Positions 18,505 to 31,393 of a stretch of 64,000 bases of DNA are shown piece by piece. Location: contig NC_056034.1 of NCBI RefSeq assembly GCF_004379255.2, positions 10,046,501-10,110,500 on the forward strand. Reading direction: 5' to 3'. Within the stretch, counting starts at the first letter, position 1, and each line of letters begins with the position of its first letter. A program made the translations under genes and the position numbers. The stretch comes from Salvia splendens. Its lineage: Eukaryota > Streptophyta > Magnoliopsida > Lamiales > Lamiaceae. The notes below the pieces were generated by a model. That model saw nothing but the letters and a program-made list of their open reading frames with translations, was not told where the DNA came from and searched no databases.

Positions 18505-21364
18505 ATGAAGAAATGGTATGGTGGTGTTCTGACAGCATCTTTGTTGATGTTATTTGTTCTTGGATACTATATTATTAGAAATCCTATAAATGAGAACTAC
18601 TTCACTAGTCCCGTGATTTTCAATGGGACAAATCCTCTGGAGTGGATAAGTGCAGGTAGTCCTCCGGCAATCCCCAATCCAGAGAAAACTTCTCAAGTCT
18701 TCTCTGCTGAAGCTATTGTGGCTAATTTATTTGCTCAAAGGAACTTGTCAAAAGAAGAAAAGACTTCTTTTTACACATGGAACCGTTTGAAACCCCTGGT
18801 TATGCATGCGGAGGTCTTACCTAATGCTGTTGAAGCTATCAAAGAAGCTGGTGTAGCTTGGAAAAACTTGATTGCTTCAGTTGAAGAAGAAAAGTTGCAG
18901 ACTAATGGAAGTTTACTGAAGAGAGGGAAAGAGAAACAGTGTCCTCATTTTCTTAGTAAAATGAATGCCTCGGAACTTGATGATAATGGATTTAAGTTGC
19001 GTGTACCTTGTGGCTTGACTCAAGGCTCGTCAATCACATTGATAGGCATTCCTACTGGCCTTCTTGGTAATTTCCGAATAGACCTGACTGGTGAACCTCT
19101 CCCAGGCGAGCCAGATCCTCCTGTTATTTTGCACTACAATGTTAGGCTCCATGGTGATAAAATAACTGAGGATCCTGTAATTGTCCAAAACACCTGGACA
19201 ATTGCACATGACTGGGGTGACGAAGAGCGCTGTCCAATTCCAGATGAGGGAAAAAGTAAAAAAGGTATAGGCCTTTTTTCCCACAAGCTTGAGTTATAAG
19301 TATTAAAACAATATCTAATATAGATTGATTTCAAATGTATTGAGTTATTATTATATTTCCTTTTTTGTTTCCAAGTTTGTTCTATTATTCTGATGATGCT
19401 TGTCTTCCTGGCTGCTTGTATGTTGCTGATATCAGTGGATGAGCTGGACCAGTGCAACGAGCATTTGGGTCAAGAGAATAACCATACAGTCAAAGCTAAC
19501 CGGTATACTGATGGATCGATTTCTTTGGTGCATGATGGAAAACCTAGAAAATACTTTCCTTTTAAGCAAAATGATTTATTTGTTGCTACACTGAGAGTTG
19601 GTTCAGAAGGAATCCAAATGACAGTGGATGGAAAGCACATAACTTCGTTTGCTTTCCGTGAAGTAATGATTCTCCACCCCCCTTGATCATAAAAATTTCA
19701 CTAAATTCTTCAAATTACCCGCACTTTAATGATTGACACAATTTTTCCCTCTGTTAAATGTGCAGACGTTGGAACCGTGGCTTGTTAATGAAGTACGGAT
19801 TTCTGGGGATATAAATTTAATTTCTGTTGTTTCCAGTGGTTTGCCAACATCAGAGGACTTGGAACATATTATAGACTTGGAAGAGCTTAAAGCTGTTCCA
19901 ATACCTCCTCGAAAACAGCTTAATCTCTTTGTTGGGATTTTCTCCACTGCAAATAATTTCAAGCGTCGGATGGCGATAAGAAGATCCTGGATGCAGTATC
20001 CCGAAGTACGATCAGGACAGGTTGCTGTCCGTTTCTTTGTTGGACTGGTATGTTGTTTTTCTGGATAAAATTCCTTTCAACTACCCCTTTGCGATGCTAA
20101 TAGAAATAAGACCTGCATCTTGTAGCATAAAAACCAAATGGTGAATGAGGAGCTCTGGAATGAAGCACGCACCTATCAGGACATCCAATTGATGCCTTTT
20201 ATGGACTACTACAGTTTGATTACGTGGAAGACCATAGCCATCTGCATCTTTGGGGTAAAAATATCTTACCTTCCTCACTCATGGAGTATTCCTTCAGTAC
20301 CTCATTGCCGTAGTATCTTGGACAGACCGAGGTTGTTTCAGCTAAGTTTATAATGAAGACAGATGATGATGCATTTGTTCGTATAGATGAAATCTCGAAC
20401 TCTCTAGAGAGCACCAATGTGACTCGTGGTTTGCTCTATGGCCTCATCAATTCAGACTCACAGCCTCATCGGAATCCAGACAGCAAGTGGTACATCAGCC
20501 CTGAGGTAGTAGCTATTCAGCTTTATTTCAGCATCTTGTTTATTCAGCTTTACACACAAATCAGATGAATAGATTGTAGATCACATTCTAAGTAGAAGCA
20601 TTGAACATATCCTTGAAACTGACAAACTTAAAGCCTATTTCTGGGCAATAAGGGTGACGGTGCAATTTAAAATGGTACGAAATGAATATGTCATCGTATA
20701 CAACATGTGGAGTTGGTGGCTAGAAGAGAATGGTGAAATCATAGTTACACAAAAAATCTTAAGTGTCTTCTGATGGAAGCATATATATTGTGTGTATTGT
20801 TTTCTACATCAGTAGCCATTAAGGTTTGGATTTTACTTGCTAATATTTCTGGGATAATGGTGGGCTTTTTTTTTTTTTTATCACTTTCTCCCAATATAAT
20901 TTGTGAAGTTCCACATGGATACCAATCTAACTTGGTTATAACTGAAACTCTTTGAAGGAATGGCAAGAGGAAACATATCCACCTTTTGCCAATGGTCCTG
21001 GTTATATTGTGTCAAATGATATAGCAAGGACAGTAAGCAAGAAACATCGGAAGGGGCGGCTGAAGGTAAGACCGCAATTATGCAGATCCTCTCTCCGTGT
21101 TGTACATTACAATCAGGTTTTGGGTATCACAAACTCAAGAAACTGTTACTGCAGATATTCAAACTAGAAGATGTTGCCATGGGAATCTGGATCTCGGAAA
21201 TGAAGAAGAACGGGATGGAGGTGACTTACCATAAGGACGAGAGGATCATCAATGACGGTTGCAGGGATGGCTATGTTGTTGCACATTACCAAGGCCCCAG
21301 AGAGCTGCTCTGTTTGTGGCAGAAGATTCAAGAGAAAAAACGCCCCGTTTGCTGCGGCGAATAA
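18505..21364 (+). CDS. GALT1: Beta-1,3-galactosyltransferase GALT1 (Lewis a N-glycans), complete
   Basis: GALT1 adds beta-1,3-galactose to complex N-glycans in the Golgi, the first step of Lewis a epitope formation. Exons: 18505-19264, 19436-19662, 19766-20047, 20126-20254, 20326-20505, 20958-21065, 21155-21364. Phases agree and give 631 aa, near the family length. Residues 5-24 are a single membrane anchor (type II Golgi protein) after a short MKKWYGG start. A luminal stem follows, then a galectin-like domain (about 165-385: [45 protein letters not shown]). The GT31 catalytic domain begins with [19 protein letters not shown] and carries the metal-binding triad D479-D481 in KTDDDAF, then the GPGYIVS and LEDVAMGIW motifs. 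No lesion was seen. Overall layout matches Arabidopsis GALT1 better than the hydroxyproline galactosyltransferases that share this domain pair. Confidence 0.93.
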
Positions 21365-24300
21365 CTGAATGACAACAGGTGTAGATGATAATTGTTCTAG
21401 GAGAAGCGATCATATGAGTATAATATATATAGTCCTATTGTTACTGTCCTTGTTTTGGACAACGGCGGAGAGATTGAGATTTGTATCATATGTATATATA
21501 TGTCGATCATATTTTTGGCTGAGTGAGAAACAGGATACCATCAATTGCTTATTAATTTAACGCTTAATTTCTCCTCATTGGGAGTGATGATTTGGAGAGA
21601 TTTGATTGAATCTAAAGTGAAATGATTTTGGAGTTAGCATCTGTCGTTAATTTGTGAAGTCAAATTAATAAAAAAACTTCAACCTATAACTGTTAACGGA
21701 GGGAAGAACTTCCCTTGTTTTTCGAAACAATAAAGGTATATAAGTAATTATAACTTCGAAATATTAAATATATTAAGTTCCGTTGTGAGTGCTTTAGTGT
21801 TTTTACTTTACTGTCCTTTTATAGGAATATATTTTATGGAGTCCTAACGTTTTTTATGCATTTACTTATCCAAACACTATTGAATAACTACAAATCTTTA
21901 ATGCGTTTATTATTCATCCTTACTCATATTTTTTTATGAATATCTTTACTATATATTTTTTTATGAATTTCTAAATATAATTTAACCTTCAATATTATCA
22001 CTTAATTTTGTGACATGCAAGAAATGTTCCTTATTCAACTTTTTATAATTAAAGAATTTCAAAATATTTTTAAGATATGTATACTCATAAAAATAATGTC
22101 TCAGTCAATAGACGATACTTGAATAAAGATATATTGATATTATTTTTAAATAATATATTAATATTCAAGTATCATCTATTGACTGTGACATTAGTTTTAC
22201 AAGTATACATATTTTTAAAATATTTTGAAATTCTTTAATTATAAAAAGTTGAATAAGGAACATTTCTTGCATGTCACAAAATTAAGTGATAATATTGAAT
22301 GCCAAATTATATTTAGAAAATTCGTTAAAAAAATATGAGTATGTGATAAATTAATTAAAAATATATATCCTTCAAGGTATTGAGGGTATTTTCATCCATA
22401 AAAACTTTGAAATAGTAAAAAAGTACTTTGAATGATATTAACTCATAGTTGACGGACCTCAAATAATATTTTCAAAGTTCACGAACCTAAAATGATACTT
22501 TGACAAAGTTCGTGGACTAAAAAATATATTCCCTCTAAAAAATGGCTTCTCCACTGGCATTTATTCTCACAATTCTTCAAGTATATGCAAATTCCCTCCT
22601 TTTATTCCTTTTCTATATAGACTCAAGTAAAACAAAATTTTAAAAAATTATTCTATTTATTAAAATAAGTCAAAGGAGAAATATAAGTATAAAATAATAG
22701 TAATAATATTATTTCATTAACATAATACGCTCTTTTTTATTCTTATAATGTGATATATTGGTATATATATAGTACATTATATTTCTATTTCGTATTTTAA
22801 AATAATTAAATTATTATCTATACTAATACATTATATAATACATTAACACATATTAATCGATTGATTTCCACTTATATTCGATCTCCCCGGTTAAATTAAT
22901 TTTGATTGAATATTGTTAAATTTTTGTCTTAATATATCATAGTAGAATTTAACGAACAATTTTGAATATAGTGGGTCATATATTTAATAAAACAACTTAA
23001 CAATATATTAACTAATCATACTCATGGGTTCATGGGGATGAGGAGTGATCAATTGCTAACTCATCATTTAATTACTAACTACAACTAATTTAAGACCATA
23101 GGATTTTAGAAATCTAGTGGCCTAAAATTTGTCACGTGTAATTTTCATTTTTATTAATTAAATCGAAAAAGATAAAAAATACCAAATTAGGGTTTTGGAT
23201 GAAAATGTCAATATAGTGTTTTGAAAATATCAACACAATGCTTTGAGAATGTCAACACATTGCTTTACAAATTGAAAATTTTCAAAAAAAAATTCTAATT
23301 TTGACATCGGAACATATGCAAGTGAGATCTCGTTAGAATCCTTATGAAATTATCTTTAATTTGATATATGTTGTGCGAAAAAATAATTTAAATCGAGAAA
23401 GTTATATGCGTTTTAAAGTTATGGAATTTTTTCAAAAGTTAATAACAACTAATTTGTTGTAAATTGACCTTAATACCCTTATTGACGTTTTTATTGATAG
23501 TATTGACATTCCGGAGCTAATGATCTAGACCCTTAGATTTGAATATCTAATGATTATTTTTTAATGGTAGTTAGTAATTAAGTATTGAGTTGACAATATA
23601 TCCCCTGACACTTATATACATATATAACAATCATAATTCGTAGAATTTTTAATACAGTATCATTAATGAATGTTAAAAAAATTAAGCATTAATTAATATA
23701 ACCATCAACGAATAAAAAACAAAAAATATAAACGAGGCTTTAATTTTTATGAATTTTGTAGAATTAAAAATGTAAATAATATTTTTAACCTATTAAAATT
23801 AAATTAAATATATAAAACAAAACAAACAATATCAAATGTGCATCAAATGATGAAGATGTTCATATAAGATTCTTACACGAGGTATATGTAGCATATCATT
23901 TCTCCTGCATTATATATCAATAGTTAGTAGAAATAGATTTATTTGAATAATTGATTTTTGACTAAATTGAACAATTAAAGGTGCCGTTTGATTATTTGTT
24001 ATTATTATTGGTATAGTTATCGCTGTTATTATCTTATACTACTATAGTCTTCTAGTTTAATATGATTTCTAACTGTATTATGGTATCATAATAAATATAT
24101 CTTTAATTAGATAAATATTAAAATAATTATATAATAATAATAATAATAGTTAATTCAGTACTTTAAAAACAACTCAAGTTAAAATAATAACATCATTCCA
24201 ACCTCATGCTGCCCCGTGACATGTACAATGCAAAATAATAACGTTGTTATGCAAAAAACATTAACAGGCATTGCAGGTGAATTTTCCGTAGATTGCATTG

Positions 24301-25762
24301 TAAATTGTCTAATTTGCATTATAAAGTTTATTTGTACATTATAGACACAGACGACATATAATGCCAAAATAAATTATCAATAATGCGAAATAAACAATCT
24401 ATAATGTAAATTGTAAACTAATTTCCACTTATTGCATCATAGATTTTATAATTTGCATTATACACTATTTATTTGCATTATATTGTTGTTATTTTGTATT
24501 ATACGCACAGTTGGGACGATGTTATGACTGTACGGTGGAAGGACACTAGTGCACCTATCTATATTAATAATCATTTAATAGTCACTAATTAGTCTCGTGA
24601 TTTAATTTATACTATTAATTTAAGTTGATTATTGCTTCATTTGAATAATTAAGGATTTCAATTGACTACCGATTTAATTTCACAAATGAGGATCCCAATT
24701 GATCTTCAATTCCAATGGTTTTTTATTGAAGTATACAAATAAGAATTTTAATTGAGTTTTAGTTCAACTTATCACTTGGATATTTCAATTGATATTATAT
24801 ATAGTTGATAATTAAATTGCTTTTTCAATAGATTTGAACAATTGAGAATTCTTATTGATTTTTAGATTTAATTGATTGAATTTGAGCTTTCGATAATTCA
24901 TTGATTCCACTAAATAATTGGAAATTTCAATTGAACAATTAAATAATATTAATATTAAATTATAAGTATCCAAAAAAACATTATTATTATTATTATTTAA
25001 TATCGCAATTACATTGATTTTCCTTTTCTACAGCTAATTATCATAAGTATATTACTTACATCTGTATCAATTTGTTAATTATGTAGTATTTCATAGTTCA
25101 CATTGTATACTTTGTATCCATTTATTATCATTATGTTTATATATATTTTTATCCATATATTATTCGTGTATTGTTGAATAAAATTTAATTAAATTTTTAG
25201 TATTGTGAAGATATTTATAATGTAACCTTTTAAAATTAAATAGTAACATAATAATTTAATAAATAAAAAAGAAAAGGAAATCAAAATGAAAGAAATAAGT
25301 ACAATGGGTTCTTCTAAGTAATCTGCAACTTACCTCTACCATTCCCTTCAGGCTTCTATTAATAGTTGGCCACCACCATAACTATCAATATCTTATTTTT
25401 CCTTTTCGTTTCACATAATTTTTTGTTTTTTAAGCTTCAGTTTTTGGATTTCACATTCAAAGCGTACAGCAAAAATTCTAATTCCATTATTATTGATTAG
25501 GGCCAAACTATTCAATCTTGAGGGTATAATTGATAAAGATTCATGTTTGATTTTAATTTTTAATTCTTTAATTTTGAACTGTCCATTTTTTGCTTTTATG
25601 TCCAAGAGAAATGGAGGAGAGAGGAGAGTTGTCTTCATTTCGGTGTAGCCGAAAGAAGTGGAGGCCATAATTTATTACTCTTTGAAAATATGTGAGCAGT
25701 AAATTATTGTCAATAAAAAGAGATGGGGTACAGAGTAGTTAAATTAGGGTAGAATAGTCTTA
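21365..25762. other. AT-rich intergenic region, no gene
   Basis: About 4.4 kb that begins with the GALT1 3' UTR. It holds a foldback repeat (21920-22345) and long AT-rich stretches with 'tttgcattata' repeats at 24300-24500. A 'tctcgttagaatccttatga' motif near 23330 has a relative near 31985. No supported coding exon. An 85-codon minus ORF at 25411-25668 is not convincing. Confidence 0.55.
21920..22345. repeat. AT-rich foldback (inverted repeat) element
   Basis: The left arm (about 21920-22128) and right arm (about 22150-22345) are near-complete inverted copies, e.g. 'gacatgcaagaaatgttcct' against 'aggaacatttcttgcatgtc'. The left arm has an extra copy of 'atatttttttatgaat'. It is a MITE-like structure; the exact ends and target duplication are unclear because of AT-richness. 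Confidence 0.8.
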
Positions 25763-27890
25763 GGCTATCCACAATGGCGCCTAGCGCACCGCCTAGCCGA
25801 GCGCCGGCGCTAGGCGGTCGCTAGGCGAACCATTGCAGCCTCCGAAAACCGCCGAGCGGTTTTTCGGAATTAAAAATCGCCTAGCGCTAGGCGGTCGCCG
25901 GGCGCTGGGCGATCCGCTCGGCGCCATTGCAACGTCGGGATCGCCCAGCGGTTTTTTTTTTATTTTTTTTTAAAATTGTCCCGACACTATATATACGCGA
26001 TTTGCACTTCATTTTCATTCGCACCACTCGTATTAACGAGTACTCTCTCTATCTAAATTTCTATACAAGATAAACACCGAGAAATGGATCTAAACAACGA
26101 GCCGAGTTCAGGGACGAGTGGTTCTCAAACTCCCCCAATTAATGTTGGAGGCGGATGGAATCAGATGCCCGGGTACTACAACATGTACCCGTGGCAGCAG
26201 ATGCTACCCGGGATGCCGACCGGAGGGAGTCCGCCGGGGGGGTTCCCGGCGGTGCCGGGTTGGGGACCCAATATGCAGATGATGCCGGGGTGGGCACCCA
26301 ATATGCAGATGATGCCCGGGGGAGTACCGGCGACGCAGGGGACGCCGGGGGGAGTACCTGCGATGCAGGGGACGCTGGGGGGAGTACCGGCGACTCAGGT
26401 GACGCGGGGGAACGTCTATCGCCCCAGTTTTGATTTCAGCACTGCTTCGTCGCACACATCGACCCCAACGGATGCGCAGTTCACGCCGAGCGGTTTTGAT
26501 GAATTTTCGTTGGCGGATTTGGGGTTTGATAGTCTCGGAGTTCCGGAAACTCCCGTTCAAACGGGGGGAGCAGTGCAGGGTAGTGGCGCCCCAAAGAAGA
26601 AGGGCAAGGGAAAGAAGGTCGGGGAGTCGTCGCAGCCGGGTGGGGATGACCCCACTGCATGGAGAAGGTGGACGGACGAGGAGAACGTTGCCCTGTCAAG
26701 GGCGTGGGTGAGTGTTTGCGACGATCCTCTTATTTCTAATAACCAGAGGATCGTCAACATGTGGGGCAAGGTAGCAGCAGCCTACCAGCGATTTTGCCGG
26801 AGGGGAGGCCACACAACGGGGAGGATTGCCGGAAGGCGTGGAACCGAATCAGGGCTGCCGTCTCCCGATTTTCGGGTTTGTACGCCAACGCCCTCCGCAT
26901 GCAGAGTAGTGGCCAAACGGAGGACGACTGCAGGAGGATAGCGGAGAAAGCCTTCCCCCAGCCCGGGTTGTATAAGGACTTCACCTACTGGAACTGCTAT
27001 CTTGTGCTGAACGACTCTGAGAAGTTCCGAGTAGGTGTCGATGCTGGCTGGCCGAAACGGCAACGATTGAACTATACCGGGGATTTCAGCGGCAGCAGCG
27101 GTGGTTCCCACGACCTCCCCGAGACGGACCAGGTGCTCCCCACCCCTCGTTCGTTCGGCCGCCGACCTCGCCCCGTTGGGCAAAAGCGGACGCAACGGGC
27201 GGCGAGGGGGGCCGCTGGGGGTTCCCAGGAGGTCCAGTCGGCATCCCCCTTTGACCGCCAGTCTACAGAGGATCTCAAGTACTTCGCGCGTCAACAAACG
27301 CGCCAGATGATGGTGAAGACGTTAGCCGAATGGCGAGCGGCGACGGACCCCCAGGAGAAGAGATTTCTCTTCACATTGCTCGAGAGCATGAATGACGATC
27401 TGCGTGGAGGCGGCAGCGGCGGTGGCAGCGGAGGCGGCGGTGACAGTGGCGACGGAGACGGTGGAGGCGGTGGCGACGGATCCGGCAGTGACGGTGGCGA
27501 CGGCGACGGCGACGACGGAATCGAGGGAGCCACCGAGTGATTTTTTTTAAGTAATGTACTTTTTTTAATGTAATTTTTATTATTAATGTACTTTTTTAAA
27601 ATTTTAGTACTTTTTTTAATTTATTGTACTTTTTTAATTTTTTGTATTTTTTTAAAAGTAAAATAGTATTATTAATGTTTCCCGTATATGTCTCGTAAAT
27701 TAAATTCCGTATATTGTGTTATTTAGTGATGTGGCTATTGATGTGGCTGGGCTATTTATGATATGGCTGGGCTATGGCTGGGCTATTTCTGATGTGGCAG
27801 GAGGATTTTTAGTATTGATGACGTGGCATGAGGAGTTTGTGGCTGGGCTATGGCTGGGCTATTGCTGGGCTATTGCCACTGTGGATACCC
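25763..27890 (+). mobile_element. PIF/Harbinger-type element H4, ORF1 only
   Basis: The left end GGCTATCCACAATGGCG pairs with the right end (complement GGGTATCCACAGTGGCA), and TTA flanks at 25760-25762 and 27891-27893. The head is rich in CGCCTAGCG/GGCGGT palindromes, and the trailer is rich in 'gatgtggc' and 'tggctgggctat' repeats. The leader with CTATATATAC closely resembles that of the transposase elements H2 and H5. The length is 2128 bp. Confidence 0.88.
26084..27540 (+). pseudogene. Harbinger ORF1-like SANT protein, one frameshift
   Basis: From ATG 26084: MDLNNEPSSGTSGSQTPP, then a Pro/Gly/Met-rich repeat region. A SANT/trihelix domain follows (RRWTDEENVALSRAWV, NNQRIVNMWGKVAAAYQ), then a conserved SGQTEDDCRRIAEKAF/YKDFTYWNCYLVLND block. 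The C-terminal part has RQMMVKTLAEWRAATDPQEKRF and a Gly/Asp-rich tail. One base is missing near 26796 compared with sister copy H7 (tgccgg against tgcccgg), which moves the reading frame between YQRFC and the RPHNG block. Apart from that the frame is open over about 480 codons. Family and role are as in the intact copy at 9518-11062. Confidence 0.87.
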
Positions 27891-27893
27891 TTA

Positions 27894-28681
27894 GAGCATC
27901 CACAATAGGAATATCCCAGCAATAGTCTAGCCACAAACTCCTCCTGCCACATCATCAACACTAAAAATCCTCCTGCCACATCATAAATAGCCCAGCCATA
28001 GCCTAGCCACATCATAAATATAGCCCAGCCACATCAATAGTCACATCACTCAAAATTATATAAAACAAATAATTAACAATTACACAAAATACACAATTTA
28101 ATTTACGAGACATATACGAGAAAATTCAATAATATTATTAAAATTTTAAAAGTACATTAATTAAAAAAATTACATAATTAACAAAAAAACAAATGCCGTG
28201 CAGTCCTCCGAGCCCATAACTCTTCAAAAAAACTACTGGGCGAGGTCGAGGTACGGCCGACTCTGCATCCATTGATCAATCTCACGGTTCGTATAGGCCT
28301 CTAGCGCTTCGTTCATTAAACTCTCGTACTCCTCAGCATCCCCACCACTACTACCACCGGCGTTACTCATTTCTAGGTGTTGATCTTGTACAGAAATTAA
28401 GATAGAGAGAGTACTCGTTAAAACAAGTGGTGCGAATGAAAATGACGTGCAAAGCGCGTATATATAGTGTTTAAAAAAAATTAAAAAATCGCGCTAGGCG
28501 ATCCGGACGCTGCAATAGCGCCGAGCGGATCGCCCAGCGCACCGCCTAGCGCCACGGAACCGCCGAGCGCTAGGCGGTTTTTAAATCCGAAAATGGCTGG
28601 GCGGTTGCAATAGACCGCCTAGCGCACCGCCTAGCGCCGGCGCTCGGCTAGGCGGTGCGCTAGGCGCTATTGTGGATGCTC
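27894..28681 (-). mobile_element. PIF/Harbinger-type element H5, deletion derivative of the transposase type
   Basis: The ends are GAGCATCCACAATAG and its complement, with TTA at 27891-27893 and 28682-28684. Read on the minus strand, its head (CGCCTAGCGCACCGCCTAGC) is essentially the head of the ORF1 elements H4 and H7, but its coding start is that of the H2 transposase. It abuts H4 and shares the TTA triplet with it. The length is 788 bp. Confidence 0.88.
28233..28370 (-). pseudogene. Transposase N-terminal stub (45 codons)
   Basis: The minus-strand ATG at 28370 starts MSNAGGSSGGDAEEYE, matching the first residues of the H2 transposase. The frame stops at 28233-28235. Immediately downstream lies a second homologous piece (ELWARRTAR), the C-terminus of the H2 transposase, so nearly the whole catalytic core is deleted. 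Confidence 0.8.
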
Positions 28682-28718
28682 TTAGATAATTGTTGATTTT
28701 GAGGTGGTGCAGCTTTAA

Positions 28719-30593
28719 GAGCACCTGCAACGAGGGCCGCCGGCGTTCCGCGTTTCGTACCGGCGCGCGACGCGTTGCGGGGGTGCATTCCATTGTTGTG
28801 TCGTGCCCATGCCGTCGCGAGACACGGCACAGCATGTGCCGCCATGCGCTTCGGCGACGTGGCTCGCGTGACGCCCACTCACCGGCCCGCGAGTGGGCGT
28901 CGTCACGTGCTGACACAATAAATCTTTTTTTTAAAAAAAAATTGATTTTATAAATAAAAAAATAAACGGTAATATGACCGTTTAATTTTTACCGTTTTTT
29001 CTTTTTTTTTTTATTTTTTTAATTTTTTTACTCTATAAATACTCCTAATTCATCCTCATTTCACACACAACTACACATCTATTCTTCCTAAATCACCTTC
29101 ATTTCCTCTCCAATTTTCATCTAACATCTCATCAAAAAATGTCCGGCGACGGCAACTCCGGCGGTGGCGGCTCCAGTGGGTGGGATCTCAACACGTTTAC
29201 CGATTGGGGGACCATGTACAACACACTTGGTGGTTCCAGTAAGTCGACGCCGGGCACGGCGGGTTCGGCGACGCCGGGTGGGTACCAACCACCCACTTTC
29301 GACGTGGATGCATACGCTCGACCCTCCGCCCCGCGGTATTCGCAGGGATTATCCCAGATTCGGGAGGATTTCCCCGTTGAACCCAGTCTGGGAGGAGGCC
29401 GAGGCGGGCGAGGAGGAAGAGGAGGAGGAGGAGAAGGAGGAAGAAGAAGAGGAGGATCTAGGCAGGCATCCGTACAACAACAACGAGACGATGGCGGTGT
29501 ACAACGCCTGGATCACCGTCTCGTATGATCCCATCGTCGGGAATCAACAAGCCCACAAGCGCTTTTGGGAAAAGGTCACCGAGGTCTACCACCAGATTAA
29601 GCCGAAAGGCTCCCGGAAGCGCACATATACAATGCTCCGCTCTCACTTTGGCCGAGTCGACAAACAGGTTAAAAAATTCTGCGGCATCTACTAGACCGAA
29701 GCGGCGCACTACCAAAGTGGAGCTTCGGGAGCCGACATTCTGAGGGAAGCTTTGCGCGTCTACAACCAGGACACCGACAAACAATTCAGATTTTTTGATG
29801 TTTGGCAGGCTGTCAAGGACGAGAAACGGTGGGCCGGCGGTGTCCGCTCCAGCTCGGGCTCAACCTCGAAGTGCACGAAGCACACGGCGAGTGGCTAATA
29901 CTCGTCTGGTGACACCGGTGAGGGCAGCGGCGGACAAGAGGGTGCACCTTCGGAGTTTGCGGGTACGGCCGGCGATGACGGGGGATCCAGCCGTGGGCGC
30001 CGTCGACCGCAAGGGACGAAGACGGCGAAGGCGGCTAGAGCGAGGAAGAGCCGAGGCGAATCAAGCCAGGCGGGCTAGGGGGAGGCTCGAACACCCTTAT
30101 GGCGGTGTACATGACCGCCACAATGGCGGACACTTCCCGCTTCTCGCCCTCCCAATACGCGGCCTGGTGGAACGGAATTGTGCATATGGCAGCACAACTT
30201 GGCCTTCCGACCCCCCCTCCACCTCGACCGCCTTCGGGGGATGATGCGCCGTCGGAGTAGTTTTTTTTTCTTTAAATTTGTATTTTAAATTATGCAACGT
30301 TTAATTTTTTAGGATTTTAATTGTGTGTTTTTTATTTTTTAGAATTTTAAGTTGTAATTTTTTTTATGTTGTGTGTTTTTTTAATGAAGTGTGTTTGTTT
30401 TAATTGAATTGAGTTGGAAATAAAAATAAAAAATGAAATTGAATGAATAGTAATTTAAGGAACGGTTAAGAAACGGATAAGGAATGGGGGGTTGCAGGTT
30501 CCGTTCCTTAGTTAAGGAATGGAGTTAAAAAGTACAGTGGAGCCCGCAAATAGTAGTTTAAGGAACGGTGGGGAAACAGCGTAGTGGATGCCC
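28719..30593 (+). mobile_element. PIF/Harbinger-type element H6, ORF1 only, divergent family
   Basis: TAA flanks at 28716-28718 and 30594-30596. The ends GAGCACCTGCAACG and (complement) GGGCATCCACTACG match imperfectly. A GC-rich head is followed by a broken SANT-type ORF and a trailer with 'aaggaacgg' repeats. The boundary call rests mainly on the triplet duplication, the layout and the cargo. Confidence 0.68.
29139..30260 (+). pseudogene. Harbinger ORF1-like SANT protein, decayed
   Basis: ATG 29139 gives MSGDGNSGGGGSSGW and a Gly/Arg-rich region, then frames shift in a purine-rich GGAGGA stretch (about 29400-29460). In the other frame follow MAVYNAWITVSYDPIVGNQQAHKRFWEKV and the SHFGRVDKQVKKFCGIY helix, with a stop at 29693-29695. 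The FFDVWQAVKDEKRW block and a Lys/Arg-rich C-terminus come after that, with more stops. Same family as the 9518 ORF but clearly dead. Confidence 0.8.
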
Positions 30594-30596
30594 TAA

Positions 30597-30844
30597 TTGG
30601 ACCGGTCTGATTTTTTCAAAATAACCGTTTTACGACCAACCATAATGTAGCCATTTAGCATCACCCTTTTCGAAAATATTAGATTGATCCCGGAATCTTT
30701 TGATAATTAAATATAGAGCTACCTAAAATCTTATAAATTTCACATTTCATCGCTAAAAATTCATATGAAAAACACAAAAAGGCAACAATGAAATTTGAAA
30801 ACACAGTGAGACAACTGAGTTGGAAGGGTTTTAGAACGACATCT
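30597..30844. other. Spacer without recognised content
   Basis: AT-rich sequence between element H6 and the chimeric pseudogene. Nothing coding is seen. Confidence 0.4.
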
Positions 30845-31050
30845 CTAGCGAATTAAGAAACCATGTCGACCAATGGAAACTTCAAATGTTTGCAACTGTT
30901 GTCATATACTCAGCCTATTCCGATCATACAATGACATCTTAGTTATGTATGAGATCTTCACATGTCTTGATCCGCTTTTCCCCAACCCTCTTTGACGCGT
31001 CCTAAGAATTCCACACATTTTTACTTTTATTCTACTATTGACTTTACACA
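30845..31050 (-). pseudogene. Fragment of organellar uL18 last exon
   Basis: Read on the minus strand, this matches the last exon and the preceding intron of the uL18 gene at 50934-51652. Plus-strand landmarks are 'gacatctctagcga', 'gaaaccatgtcgaccaat', 'ttccgatcata' and 'ttgatc'. It has many substitutions and in-frame stops. The match runs through part of the intron ('gactttacacaa' against 'gaatctacacaa') and then stops abruptly at the AVT1 fragment. Confidence 0.78.
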
Positions 31051-31055
31051 ACCTG

Positions 31056-31393
31056 ACCTTGAAGATACGCCATCATTATATCTCCCATCACAACGAACCT
31101 TGAAGATAAGTTTGCACGAAATAATAGTGGATTACGCTACTTAATCGTACGAGTTTAGTGGCTTGTAGTGTTGTTATTGCGCTAAGTGTACCTTTTTTTG
31201 GATACGTGATGCCGTTTATGAGTGTGAGTGCCTCCATATTGTTTCCATGTCTATGATATTTGAAGATCAATCGAGTATCTCGCAAATTAGGGTTGGAGCT
31301 TATACTTATTTTGGTGATTCTTGTTGGTGGAATTTTTGTTGCCATGGCGGGGACTTTTGTTTCTGTTAGGGACATCGTTCTACATCTTTAGTT
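31056..31393 (+). pseudogene. Fragment of AVT1-like transporter last exon
   Basis: Homologous to 466-815: ATATCTCC-like start, then SYG/RLLIRTSLV-type, IALSVPFFGYVM, SVSASILFPCL, LGLELIL and FRDIVLH-like segments. Several stops and a small deletion near 31215 interrupt it. It stops at the same relative position as the gene. It is joined head-to-head to a uL18 fragment with no spacer of note. Confidence 0.82.

Noticed and set aside
25411..25668. 85-codon minus ORF
   Set aside because: Lys/Ile-rich, no recognisable domain, no splice partners, AT-rich setting.
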